Positions 34,252 through 42,632 of a stretch of 45,988 nt of DNA are shown here, piece after piece. Position 1 is the first letter of the stretch, and each line of letters opens with the position of its first letter. A program made the position numbers and the translations under genes. The stretch spans positions 1 to 45,988 of the forward strand of contig JBIISW010000002.1 of NCBI GenBank assembly GCA_044340865.1. Direction: 5' to 3'. Under the pieces are notes generated by a model. The model ran no database searches. It was not told the DNA's origin and was given only the letters and a program-made list of their open reading frames with translations. This stretch comes from UBA4416 sp044340865 (GTDB lineage Bacteria > Bacteroidota > Bacteroidia > B-17B0 > Aurantibacillaceae).

Positions 34252-36822
34252 ATGAGCGGAGAGAGAATTATTCCAATTAACATTGAAGAAGAAATGAAAA
34301 CAGCATACATTGATTATTCAATGTCTGTAATTGTATCGCGTGCCTTACCTGATGTAAGAGATGGTTTAAAGCCAGTTCACCGTAGGGTTTTATACGGTAT
34401 GTTAGATTTAGGGGTATTACATAATCGTCCTTATAAAAAATCTGCTCGTATTGTTGGTGAGGTTTTAGGAAAGTATCATCCACATGGAGATGCTTCTGTT
34501 TACGATACGATGGTTCGTATGGCTCAAGATTGGAGTTTACGATATATGTTAGTTGATGGGCAAGGTAACTACGGCTCAATGGATGGTGATCCACCAGCAG
34601 CCATGCGTTATACCGAAGCACGTTTTAGAAAAATAACGGAAGAAATGATTGCAGATATCGAAAAAGACACGGTTGATTTTCGTCCAAATTTTGATGATTC
34701 GTTATCTGAACCAACGGTTATGCCATCGCGTATCCCAAATTTATTAATGAATGGCGCTTCTGGAATTGCGGTTGGTATGGCTACAAACATGGCTCCACAC
34801 AATTTAACAGAAGTTATCAATGGTATTTTAGCTTATATTGACGATAACAACATTGATATCGATGGTTTAATGAAACACATTAAAGCTCCTGATTTCCCTA
34901 CTGGTGGAACCATTTATGGTTATGAAGGTGTGAAAGAAGCATTCCACACAGGTCGTGGAAGAATAGTGATGCGTGCCAAAGCAAACATCGAACCAGTTAA
35001 TAATCGTGAACGCATAATTGTTACAGAAGTGCCCTATCAAATTAACAAAGCCGAAATGATTAAACGTCAGTGGGAACTTTGTAATGAAAAAAAGATTGAA
35101 GGTATTTCAGAAATTCGTGACGAAAGTAACCGTGAAGGTATGCGTATTGTTTATGAATTAAGAAGTGATGCCATTTCAAACGTTGTATTAAATAATTTAT
35201 ATAAATATTCTGCACTACAAACTTCATTTTCAGTTAATAATGTCGTGCTAGTAAAAGGTCGTCCAGAAATGTTGAATCTAAAAGATATGATTCATCATTT
35301 TGTTGATCACCGTCACGATGTAGTTGTTCGTAGAACGAAGTTTGAATTAATTCAGGCAGAAAAACGTGCACATATTTTAGAAGGTTTATTAATTGCACAA
35401 AAAAATATTGAAGAAGTTATTAAAATCATTCGTGAAAGCGAAAGTCCTGATACGGCGCGTGAAGAATTAATGACTCGTTTTTCTTTATCAGAAATTCAAG
35501 CACGTGCGATCTTAGACATGCGTTTGAGAACATTAACAGGTCTTGAAGTTGGTAAATTAACGGCAGAATACGAAGAGCTAATGAAAACCATTACGCACTT
35601 AAAAAACATTTTAGCAGATGAAACTTTACGCTATAAAATTATCAGAGAAGAATTAGTTGAGATAAAAGATAAATATGGTGACGAACGTCGCACAGATATC
35701 GTTTATGCTGGTGATGATTTAAAAATTGAAGACATGATTGCTGATGAAGATGTTGTCATTACAATTTCTCATTTAGGATACATGAAGCGTACTAACTTAG
35801 CCGATTATCGCGCTCAAAACCGTGGTGGACGTGGAAGTAAAGGAACTGCAACCCGTGATGAAGATTTTGTTGAACACATGTTTATTGCCTCAACGCATAA
35901 CTACATTTTATTATTTACCGAAAAAGGACAGTGCTATTGGATTAGAGCATACGAAGTTCCTGAAGGAGCGAAAAATAGTAAAGGACGTGCTATTCAAAAC
36001 ATCATTAGTATCGCAGCCGATGATAAAGTAAAAGCATTTATCAATATCAAAAATTTACATGATGAAGAGTATATTAAAAACAACTTCATTATATTATGTA
36101 CGAAAGATGGTATTATTAAAAAGACTTCTGTAGAAGCGTATTCTCGTCCACGTGCAAATGGAATCAACGCCATTACCATTCGTGAAGGAGATGTGTTATT
36201 AGAAGCAGCTTTAACTAATGGCAATAATGAAATCATGATTGCAACTAAATTAGGAAAAGTATGTCGTTTCCCTGAAGCGAAAGTACGTCCAATGGGCAGA
36301 AATGCAAGTGGTGTAAAAGGAATTGACCTAAATGACGAAGAAGGTGGAACTAATGAAGTGGTTGGTATGATTTGTATCAGCGATATGCAAGCCAATGTAT
36401 TAGTAGTTTCTGAAAAAGGGTATGGTAAGCGTTCGGATATTGACGAATACCGCATTACAAACCGTGGTGGAAAAGGAGTTAAAACCATTAACATTACTGA
36501 AAAAACAGGAAACTTAGTGGGCATAAAATCTGTATCTGATGCAAACGACTTAATGATTATTACTAAAAATGGTATCGCTATTCGAATGGCTGTTTCTAAT
36601 TTAAGAGTTATGGGAAGAGCAACCCAAGGTGTCAGATTAATCAATATTCAGGATAATGATAGCATTGCTGCTATAACGAAAGTAGATCATGAAGAAGATG
36701 AAGTTACAGAAATTGTTAATGAAGGAACAGTGGAATTAACTGAAACTCCATCAGCACCTGAAACACCAACTGCACAAGAAGGTAATGAAACCAGCGAAAA
36801 TTCAGAAAACAAAGAAGACTAA
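34252..36822 (+). CDS. gyrA: DNA gyrase subunit A
   Basis: An 856-residue GyrA. The N-terminus (IIPINIEEEMKTAYIDYSMSVIVSRALPDVRDGLKPVHRRVLY), catalytic Tyr120 in AAMRYTEAR and the coiled-coil region are followed by six C-terminal beta-pinwheel blades for DNA wrapping. The blades include an NRGGRGSKG motif resembling the GyrA box (QRRGG-type), which supports gyrase over topoisomerase IV. The tail is acidic. In the quinolone region HPHGDASVYDT, Ala81 and Ser82 occupy the E. coli Ser83 and Ala84 positions; Asp85 (E. coli Asp87) is kept. A TPR protein gene follows 74 nt later. Confidence 0.95.
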   Translation: MSGERIIPINIEEEMKTAYIDYSMSVIVSRALPDVRDGLKPVHRRVLYGMLDLGVLHNRPYKKSARIVGEVLGKYHPHGDASVYDTMVRMAQDWSLRYMLVDGQGNYGSMDGDPPAAMRYTEARFRKITEEMIADIEKDTVDFRPNFDDSLSEPTVMPSRIPNLLMNGASGIAVGMATNMAPHNLTEVINGILAYIDDNNIDIDGLMKHIKAPDFPTGGTIYGYEGVKEAFHTGRGRIVMRAKANIEPVNNRERIIVTEVPYQINKAEMIKRQWELCNEKKIEGISEIRDESNREGMRIVYELRSDAISNVVLNNLYKYSALQTSFSVNNVVLVKGRPEMLNLKDMIHHFVDHRHDVVVRRTKFELIQAEKRAHILEGLLIAQKNIEEVIKIIRESESPDTAREELMTRFSLSEIQARAILDMRLRTLTGLEVGKLTAEYEELMKTITHLKNILADETLRYKIIREELVEIKDKYGDERRTDIVYAGDDLKIEDMIADEDVVITISHLGYMKRTNLADYRAQNRGGRGSKGTATRDEDFVEHMFIASTHNYILLFTEKGQCYWIRAYEVPEGAKNSKGRAIQNIISIAADDKVKAFINIKNLHDEEYIKNNFIILCTKDGIIKKTSVEAYSRPRANGINAITIREGDVLLEAALTNGNNEIMIATKLGKVCRFPEAKVRPMGRNASGVKGIDLNDEEGGTNEVVGMICISDMQANVLVVSEKGYGKRSDIDEYRITNRGGKGVKTINITEKTGNLVGIKSVSDANDLMIITKNGIAIRMAVSNLRVMGRATQGVRLINIQDNDSIAAITKVDHEEDEVTEIVNEGTVELTETPSAPETPTAQEGNETSENSENKED

Positions 36823-36896
36823 ATTTTAAATAATAAACATAACACGAATAAACTAAATCTTAAATAGAAACAATAAACACGCATAAAATTTTTATT

Positions 36897-38249
36897 ATGA
36901 AAAAAACAATTCAACTATTAGCCTTAGCAGCTTTGCCATTAATTGGTGTTGCACAAAAAGCAAAAGTTCAAAATGCTTGGAGAGCTTTAAATGATTATGA
37001 ATCAACTTTAAGTGATAAGCCCGATTTCGATTACTTAAAAAAAGCAAAAGAAAATATTGATTTAGCTGTAGCTCACGAAGACACAAAAAATCAAGCCAAA
37101 ACATATGCTTATAAATGTAGAATCATGTATAACATGTACCAATATAATTTAAGAGCCGAACAAAAAAAATTAGAAGCTACTGTTTTAGATAAAAATGCAC
37201 GTATTGAAGCTTCCTATGGTTCAACACCATTATTGGAATTTGAAGAAGCAGGAAATGCTTTAGATAAAATTAAAGAAATGGATCCAAAATACTTTGATAA
37301 CATTATGGAAGTTATGAAAGGTGGCAACATGCCAAGTGAAGACGATTTGAAATTAGCTAATGTAGCAGCTCAATTAAAATTTGAATCATCAAATATCGCT
37401 ATCGGTAAGTATAAAAATAAAGATTATGAAAAGTCATCTGAATATTTTTACAAGGCTGCTGTTATGAATTCTGTTATGACAGGAAAAAAAGATACAGCTG
37501 GTTTTTATAATGCTTGTATTTCTGCACAAAAAGCGAAGAACTATACAAAAATGATTGATTACAATAAAAAAATGATTGATCAAAAAATCTCTTCCCCTTA
37601 TAATTACCAAACTATTTACGACGCAAAATTGGCTCAAAAAGATACGGTTGGTGCATTAGAATATTTAAAATCTGGCAGAAAGTTATTTCCTAACGATGTC
37701 TATTTAATGAACAGAGAAACAGAAATATTTTTACAAAAAGGACAACAAGAAAAAGCACTAGCAAACCTAGAAGCAGCTATTTTAAAAGAACCAAACAATG
37801 CTCAATTAGAATTGGTATTAGGAAATGTGTATGATAACATAGCAAACCCAAAAGGCAAAAGTGGAAAAGACACAACTAAACCAGCCGATTTTGATAATTT
37901 AGTGATGAAAGCGGCTGATCATTATAAAAAAGCCATTGATTTAAAACCTTCTAATCAAGATAGTTATTTTAGTGCCTTATACAATATTGGTGCGTTGTAC
38001 AATAATTATGGCGGTACTTTACAAACTCAAGCTAACAATCTGCCAACAGCTCAAGCAAAAATAAAGGGAAAAGAACTAGAAGCTAAATCACAAGATAATT
38101 ATAAAAATGCCATTCCTTATTTAGAGCAAGCTCTATCTATAAAGGCAGATGATAAATCATGTATGATAGCTTTACGTAAATTGTATTTGTTAACTGGAAA
38201 TGAGGCGAATGCCAAAATCATGTCAGATAAATTAAAAGGTGGAAAATAA
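36897..38249 (+). CDS. secreted TPR-repeat protein
   Basis: A 450-residue protein with signal peptide (MKKTIQLLALAALPLIGVAQ) and TPR-like helical repeats throughout (IAIGKYKNKDYEKSSEYFYKAAVM, EIFLQKGQQEKALANLEAAILKEPNNAQLELVLGNVYDN, ADHYKKAIDLKPSNQDSYFSALYNIGALYNNYG). It is probably a periplasmic scaffold. Similar proteins often follow gyrA in Bacteroidota, but no specific role is known to me. A strong terminator follows at 38268-38303. Confidence 0.85.
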   Translation: MKKTIQLLALAALPLIGVAQKAKVQNAWRALNDYESTLSDKPDFDYLKKAKENIDLAVAHEDTKNQAKTYAYKCRIMYNMYQYNLRAEQKKLEATVLDKNARIEASYGSTPLLEFEEAGNALDKIKEMDPKYFDNIMEVMKGGNMPSEDDLKLANVAAQLKFESSNIAIGKYKNKDYEKSSEYFYKAAVMNSVMTGKKDTAGFYNACISAQKAKNYTKMIDYNKKMIDQKISSPYNYQTIYDAKLAQKDTVGALEYLKSGRKLFPNDVYLMNRETEIFLQKGQQEKALANLEAAILKEPNNAQLELVLGNVYDNIANPKGKSGKDTTKPADFDNLVMKAADHYKKAIDLKPSNQDSYFSALYNIGALYNNYGGTLQTQANNLPTAQAKIKGKELEAKSQDNYKNAIPYLEQALSIKADDKSCMIALRKLYLLTGNEANAKIMSDKLKGGK

Positions 38250-38267
38250 ATAATACCCATTTATAAA

Positions 38268-38303
38268 AATCCCTGTTGAGTTATCTTAACAGGGATTTTT
38301 TTT
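38268..38303 (+). terminator. intrinsic terminator after the gyrA-TPR unit
   Basis: A 10-bp stem AATCCCTGTT / AACAGGGATT (38268-38277, 38288-38297) is followed by a T-run ending at 38303. Confidence 0.9.
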
Positions 38304-38325
38304 GAGTTTGAATTTTATTATATCG

Positions 38326-38332
38326 TACTTTG
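38326..38332 (+). promoter_or_regulatory. -7-like element of the nth::bcp gene
   Basis: TACTTTG then C resembles TAnnTTTG with one base fewer in the variable part; TTTG sits 15 nt upstream (38307-38310). It overlaps the alternative TTG start codon at 38330, which is therefore unlikely to be used; ATG 38354 is 21 nt downstream. Confidence 0.4.
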
Positions 38333-38353
38333 CAATCATTTATAAAATACAAC

Positions 38354-39598
38354 ATGACACTAGCTGAAAAATATGAAGGCGTAATTAATTATTTTAAAAT
38401 AAATGTGCCTATTGCTGAAACAGAATTACAGTATTCAAATCCATTTGAACTGCTTGTAGCTGTTATACTTTCTGCGCAATGCACAGATAAACGAATTAAT
38501 CAAGTAACACCCAAATTATTTAAAGAATTCCCAACAGCTGAAGTGATGGCTGCATCAAATTCGGATACTATTTTCAGTTTTATCCGTAGCGTGAGTTACC
38601 CCAATAATAAAGCCAAACATTTAGTTAATATGGCGAATATGTTGATGTCAGATTTTAATGGTATTATTCCCAGTGAAATAAATGAATTAGTTAAACTTCC
38701 AGGAGTTGGAAGAAAAACGGCGAATGTTGTTGCATCCGTTATTTACAATAAGCCTGCTATGGCTGTTGATACACATGTTTTTCGAGTATCCAATCGTTTA
38801 GGTTTAACAAAAGCGAAAACAGCCCTTGCCAGCGAAATGCAATTAATTAAACATATACCAAAAGAAAATATTGCAACAGCCCACCATTGGCTTATTTTAC
38901 ATGGACGATACACCTGTTTAGCTCGGTCACCAAAATGTGACGCCTGTCAACTAACTGAATGGTGTTCGTTTTTTAAAACAAAAAAAATAAACAAAAACTT
39001 CCCTCATTCGTTATCACATAAAACTAAAGTTATGCCAGTAAAGAAAACTATTAAGCCAACTGAACAAAAAAAGGAAACAGTGAAGGCTACTGTAAAATCA
39101 AAAGCGAAAGAAGAAACTAAATCAAAATTTATAGCTCACTCAACAACCTTAAAAGTTGGTGACAAAGCGCCAGCATTTAAAGAAAAAAATCAAGAAGGTA
39201 AATTAATTTCGTTGGCTGATTTTAAAGGTAAAAACGTTATTTTATATTTTTACCCTAAAGATAGCACGCCAGGTTGTACCATGGAAGCTTGTAGTTTAAG
39301 AGATGATCATTCTATGTTAACAAAGAAAAATTTTGTTACACTTGGCGTGAGTGCAGATGATGAGAAAAGTCATTTAAAATTTGCAACAAAACATGAATTA
39401 CCATTTTCATTATTAGCAGATACAGACATGAAAATCATAAAAGCTTATGATGTTTGGGGAACTAAACAGTTTATGGGAAAAATATATGATGGTATTATTC
39501 GCACAACTTTTGTAATTAGTGATAAGGGTGTAATTAAACACATTATTACTGATGTGAAAACAAAAGAACATGCTAAGCAACTTTTAGCCTTGTCTTAA
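38354..39598 (+). CDS. fusion of endonuclease III and thiol peroxidase (Nth::Bcp)
   Basis: One 414-residue frame. Residues 1-213 are a complete endonuclease III: helix-hairpin-helix LPGVGRKTANVV with catalytic Lys121, Asp139 in AVDTHVFRVSNRLG, and the [4Fe-4S] cysteines 188, 195, 198 and 204 (C-x6-C-x2-C-x5-C). A lysine-rich linker (about 214-263) leads to a full Bcp-type peroxiredoxin (264-414) with peroxidatic Cys308 (STPGCT) and resolving Cys313. All catalytic residues of both halves are kept, so both should act: removal of oxidised pyrimidines and reduction of peroxides. Met227 at the linker (base 39032) could start a separate Bcp. ATG 38354 is chosen because the upstream TTG lies in the promoter. 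Confidence 0.93.
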   Translation: MTLAEKYEGVINYFKINVPIAETELQYSNPFELLVAVILSAQCTDKRINQVTPKLFKEFPTAEVMAASNSDTIFSFIRSVSYPNNKAKHLVNMANMLMSDFNGIIPSEINELVKLPGVGRKTANVVASVIYNKPAMAVDTHVFRVSNRLGLTKAKTALASEMQLIKHIPKENIATAHHWLILHGRYTCLARSPKCDACQLTEWCSFFKTKKINKNFPHSLSHKTKVMPVKKTIKPTEQKKETVKATVKSKAKEETKSKFIAHSTTLKVGDKAPAFKEKNQEGKLISLADFKGKNVILYFYPKDSTPGCTMEACSLRDDHSMLTKKNFVTLGVSADDEKSHLKFATKHELPFSLLADTDMKIIKAYDVWGTKQFMGKIYDGIIRTTFVISDKGVIKHIITDVKTKEHAKQLLALS

Positions 39599-39599
39599 A

Positions 39600-40274
39600 C
39601 TATTTTAAGGTTCCAAAAACAATTGATTCCATAAATAGAATCATACTTTTTTCATTATTAACTTTTTTAAAATCTGTTAACGATGGTAAATTTTGGATGA
39701 AAAATTTTTGAGAATGAGCCGTTTCAAGCATTGTGCTGGCTAGTGAATGGGCGTATTTGTAGGTTGGATTGTATTCCTTTATAATTTTCGCAATATGCTT
39801 ACATAAGTCTTTATAGGGCTTAAATAAACTATCTTTATTATCCTTATTGACATGTTTAGTTAAATAGGCTTTAGAACCTTCCCACATGATTAATTGGTAG
39901 GCATCTTTTTCTATAATAAAGTCATTATTTGTGTTTTTACTAACAGGTTCTTCGATTAATAATTTTATGATGGTTTTTAATTTAAGTTCATTATTAGTTA
40001 TATTGTTAAGGTAAAAAACAATTTTACATTCAATGTAACTCCAATACCAAGTTATAAGGTAAACTAAAAATTTATGTTTGTTTTCGAAATAACGGTATAC
40101 ACTAGCTTCTGTTGTTTCAACCTCAATTGACAACTTTTTAAAGGTAAACTCTTCAAAACCAATCTTATTGATGAGCAGAAGTCCATGTTTAACAATTTTT
40201 TTACCCAAAACCGTTTCTTCCGGATTTCGTAAAAACAATTTGTCATTCATTTTAACTCTAATATCTAACTCCAT
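39600..40274 (-). CDS. TetR/AcrR-family transcriptional regulator
   Basis: A 224-residue protein with an N-terminal helix-turn-helix typical of TetR (LGKKIVKHGLLLINKIGFEEFTFKKLSIEVETTEASVYRYFENKHKFLVYLI, about 23-75). A divergent helical ligand-binding domain follows. It is transcribed away from the exporter operon at 40383, with the 35-bp palindrome between them, and ends one base from the stop of nth::bcp. It most likely represses the exporter operon and itself, released by a ligand that may be an exporter substrate (inference). A TATATTTA near its start is a possible -7 element. Met9 is an alternative start. Confidence 0.9.
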   Translation of the reverse strand: MELDIRVKMNDKLFLRNPEETVLGKKIVKHGLLLINKIGFEEFTFKKLSIEVETTEASVYRYFENKHKFLVYLITWYWSYIECKIVFYLNNITNNELKLKTIIKLLIEEPVSKNTNNDFIIEKDAYQLIMWEGSKAYLTKHVNKDNKDSLFKPYKDLCKHIAKIIKEYNPTYKYAHSLASTMLETAHSQKFFIQNLPSLTDFKKVNNEKSMILFMESIVFGTLK

Positions 40275-40319
40275 ATATGCTAAAAATAATTAAGTAAATA
40301 TACAATATAATTATTTAAC

Positions 40320-40354
40320 TATTTTTAATAATAGTATTACTATTATTAAAAATA
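40320..40354. promoter_or_regulatory. perfect 35-bp palindrome, predicted TetR operator
   Basis: The left arm TATTTTTAATAATAGTA (40320-40336) is the exact reverse complement of 40338-40354 around a central T. It lies between the TetR gene and the exporter operon, immediately upstream of the -7 element at 40362-40369, and covers the -33 position. A dyad this long in this spot is the expected layout for a TetR-family operator. Confidence 0.75.
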
Positions 40355-40361
40355 TTATGCC

Positions 40362-40369
40362 TAATTTTG
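40362..40369 (+). promoter_or_regulatory. -7 element of the exporter operon
   Basis: TAATTTTG is an exact TAnnTTTG match 13 nt before ATG 40383. No TTTG -33 is present; that position is occupied by the palindrome. Confidence 0.55.
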
Positions 40370-40382
40370 AAAAAAAATAAAA

Positions 40383-42632
40383 ATGTCAAAATCAAAACTT
40401 TTATTTAAATGGCTAAATAGTGAAAGAAAGATTGTTTCTAAAATTTACATCTTAGCTTTATTACAAGGTTTGATGTATTTAGCCATACCATTAGGTATTC
40501 AAGGAGTAATCACTTATATCATGGCTGGAAGTTTTTCTGCTTCTTTAGTACTTTTAAGTAGTGTCACCATTATTGCTACCATGTTTATTGGATTTTTTCA
40601 AATATGGCAAATGCGAATTAACGAAACATTATATGAAAAAATATTTGGAAACTTAGTTTCTCGCATTGCCATTTATTTAGATAATACTGTTCCTACATCC
40701 ACTATTTTAAATAAACTAAATAAATATTTTGAAATCATTACACTCCAAAAAGGAATTAGTAAAATACTATTAGATTTTTCGTTTTCCATTATTAGTATAG
40801 CTTTTGGTATAATTTTATTGCCTCTTTACAGTTCATGGTTCTTAGTATTTACAATACTCATCAGTGCATCATTTTATTTTATTATTAAATATTATGGTAA
40901 AAAAGGGATTGAAACCAATGTTAGCACATCCAATGAAAAATATAATATTATTCAATGGTTTCAAGAAAAGGCAATGGTTGATGATCATAAATCTGCCGAT
41001 TTTATTAATACATCTAATAATCTTTTAAATGATTATTTTACATCAAGACAGAAGCATTATCATATTTTAGAAAAGCAATATAAAAGCATCATTCTTTTTA
41101 AAATTATTTTTGTTTCCATTTTATTATTTTTTGGCGCTTATTTAGTTCAAGTTGGCGAATTAAACATAGGCCAATTTATTGCTTCAGAAATAATTATTTT
41201 ATTAGTTATTAATTCTGTTGAAAAACTCGTTAGTAGCATCAGTACCTGTTATGATATCATTACCTCGTTATATAAAATTGAATCTATTTTTGGAGAAGAT
41301 AAAAGTTATTCCATTTTAAATACTGAGGCTGAAAACTTAAATAGCATTGGTAATATATACAATCGCCCCTATTCCAAGGCCATTAAATATTCTGTTTTTA
41401 GTTTCTTTATGATAGGATTCATCATATTATTTATGCCATGGACACAAAATGTAGAATCGTTAGGAAAAGTTTCGACCTTAAATCCAACAAATCGGCCACA
41501 AAATATTACAACCCGAATTGCCGGAAGAATTGAAAAATGGTATATCAACGAGGGTGATTTCGTTAAGAAAAATGATACGATTGCTTTTATTTCAGAAATA
41601 AAAGATGATTATGTGGATCCTCAATTACTTCAAAGATCTGAGAAGATTATTAAGGCAAAAGAATCAACGCTTGAAAATTACGAACAAAAAATTAATGCGG
41701 TCAATTCACAAATTGATGCCTTAAATAATGCTTTAATATTAAAATTAAATCAAGGAAGAAATAAAGTATTACAGATAAAATTAAAGATTGCATCTGACAG
41801 CATTGACGCGCGTTCTTTATCAAATAACTACAAAGTTGCTGAGGAACAATTAAAAAGGTATGAAGACTTATTATTAAAAGGTGTCATTTCAAAAACAGAC
41901 TTAGAAAATAGAAGGGTGAAAGTTCAAGAAGTATTATCAAAGAAAACATCTGCTGACAATAAATTTATGTCTACAAAGAATGAATTATTAAATTCGGAAA
42001 TGGAATTAAATTCAATTCAGCAAGAATACCAGGAGAAATTAATGAAAGCTGAATCTGATAAATTTTCTGCTTTATCATTTTTATATGAAGGAGAAGGTTC
42101 CCTAACAAAACTACAAAATCAGTTAGCAAATTATACCATGAGAAAAGGGTTTTATTATGTGTTAGCACCGCAAGATGGTTACATCACTAAAACGTATGTT
42201 CAGGGCTTAGGCGATATTTTAAAAGAAGGCGCTTCTCTTTGCACTATTGTTCCGTCACAAGATGAACAAGTTGTTGAATTATACATTAATCCTATTGATT
42301 TACCATTAGTTCGAATTGGTCAAACTGTTCAACTTACGTTTGATGGTTGGCCTGCATTTGTATTTTCAGGATGGCCAGGTATAAGTTATGGAACGTATAG
42401 TGCTAAAATTGTTGCGTTTGATAAAACGATTTCAGACAATGGTAAGTTTAGAATCTTAGCAAAAAATCAACAACAAAAATGGCCAGAAGCCATACAAATA
42501 GGTTCTGGCGTTAAAGGTTTTGCATTATTAAACAATGTGCCTTTATTCTATGAATTATGGAGAAAGTTAAATGGATTTCCACCAGAATTTTATGTTAATA
42601 CTAAAGATAATAAGAAGAATGAAAAGAAATAA
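40383..42632 (+). CDS. ABC-exporter membrane domain fused to HlyD-type adaptor, no ATPase domain
   Basis: A 749-residue protein. Residues 1-305 are a type I ABC-exporter-like membrane domain with six helices (about 21-48, 53-75, 128-147, 150-170, 236-257, 262-285). Where the nucleotide-binding domain would begin (after KIESIFGEDK, ~306) there is only a linker of ~28 residues. Then comes a HlyD/MFP adaptor: membrane anchor (335-353), first half-lipoyl AGRIEKWYINEGDFVKKNDTI (380-400), long coiled coil (~415-585), second half-lipoyl VLAPQDGYITKTYVQGLGD and a beta-barrel. No Walker A, LSGGQ or Walker B is present. The topology is consistent: an even number of helices returns the chain to the cytoplasm before the adaptor anchor. 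The TolC-like gene overlaps its 3' end. An ATPase in trans, or another energy source, is required if it pumps. Confidence 0.9.
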   Translation: MSKSKLLFKWLNSERKIVSKIYILALLQGLMYLAIPLGIQGVITYIMAGSFSASLVLLSSVTIIATMFIGFFQIWQMRINETLYEKIFGNLVSRIAIYLDNTVPTSTILNKLNKYFEIITLQKGISKILLDFSFSIISIAFGIILLPLYSSWFLVFTILISASFYFIIKYYGKKGIETNVSTSNEKYNIIQWFQEKAMVDDHKSADFINTSNNLLNDYFTSRQKHYHILEKQYKSIILFKIIFVSILLFFGAYLVQVGELNIGQFIASEIIILLVINSVEKLVSSISTCYDIITSLYKIESIFGEDKSYSILNTEAENLNSIGNIYNRPYSKAIKYSVFSFFMIGFIILFMPWTQNVESLGKVSTLNPTNRPQNITTRIAGRIEKWYINEGDFVKKNDTIAFISEIKDDYVDPQLLQRSEKIIKAKESTLENYEQKINAVNSQIDALNNALILKLNQGRNKVLQIKLKIASDSIDARSLSNNYKVAEEQLKRYEDLLLKGVISKTDLENRRVKVQEVLSKKTSADNKFMSTKNELLNSEMELNSIQQEYQEKLMKAESDKFSALSFLYEGEGSLTKLQNQLANYTMRKGFYYVLAPQDGYITKTYVQGLGDILKEGASLCTIVPSQDEQVVELYINPIDLPLVRIGQTVQLTFDGWPAFVFSGWPGISYGTYSAKIVAFDKTISDNGKFRILAKNQQQKWPEAIQIGSGVKGFALLNNVPLFYELWRKLNGFPPEFYVNTKDNKKNEKK

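Noticed and set aside
35994..36644. Minus-strand ORF of 216 residues inside gyrA
   Set aside because: Antisense shadow of a well-conserved gyrA region; no family resemblance.
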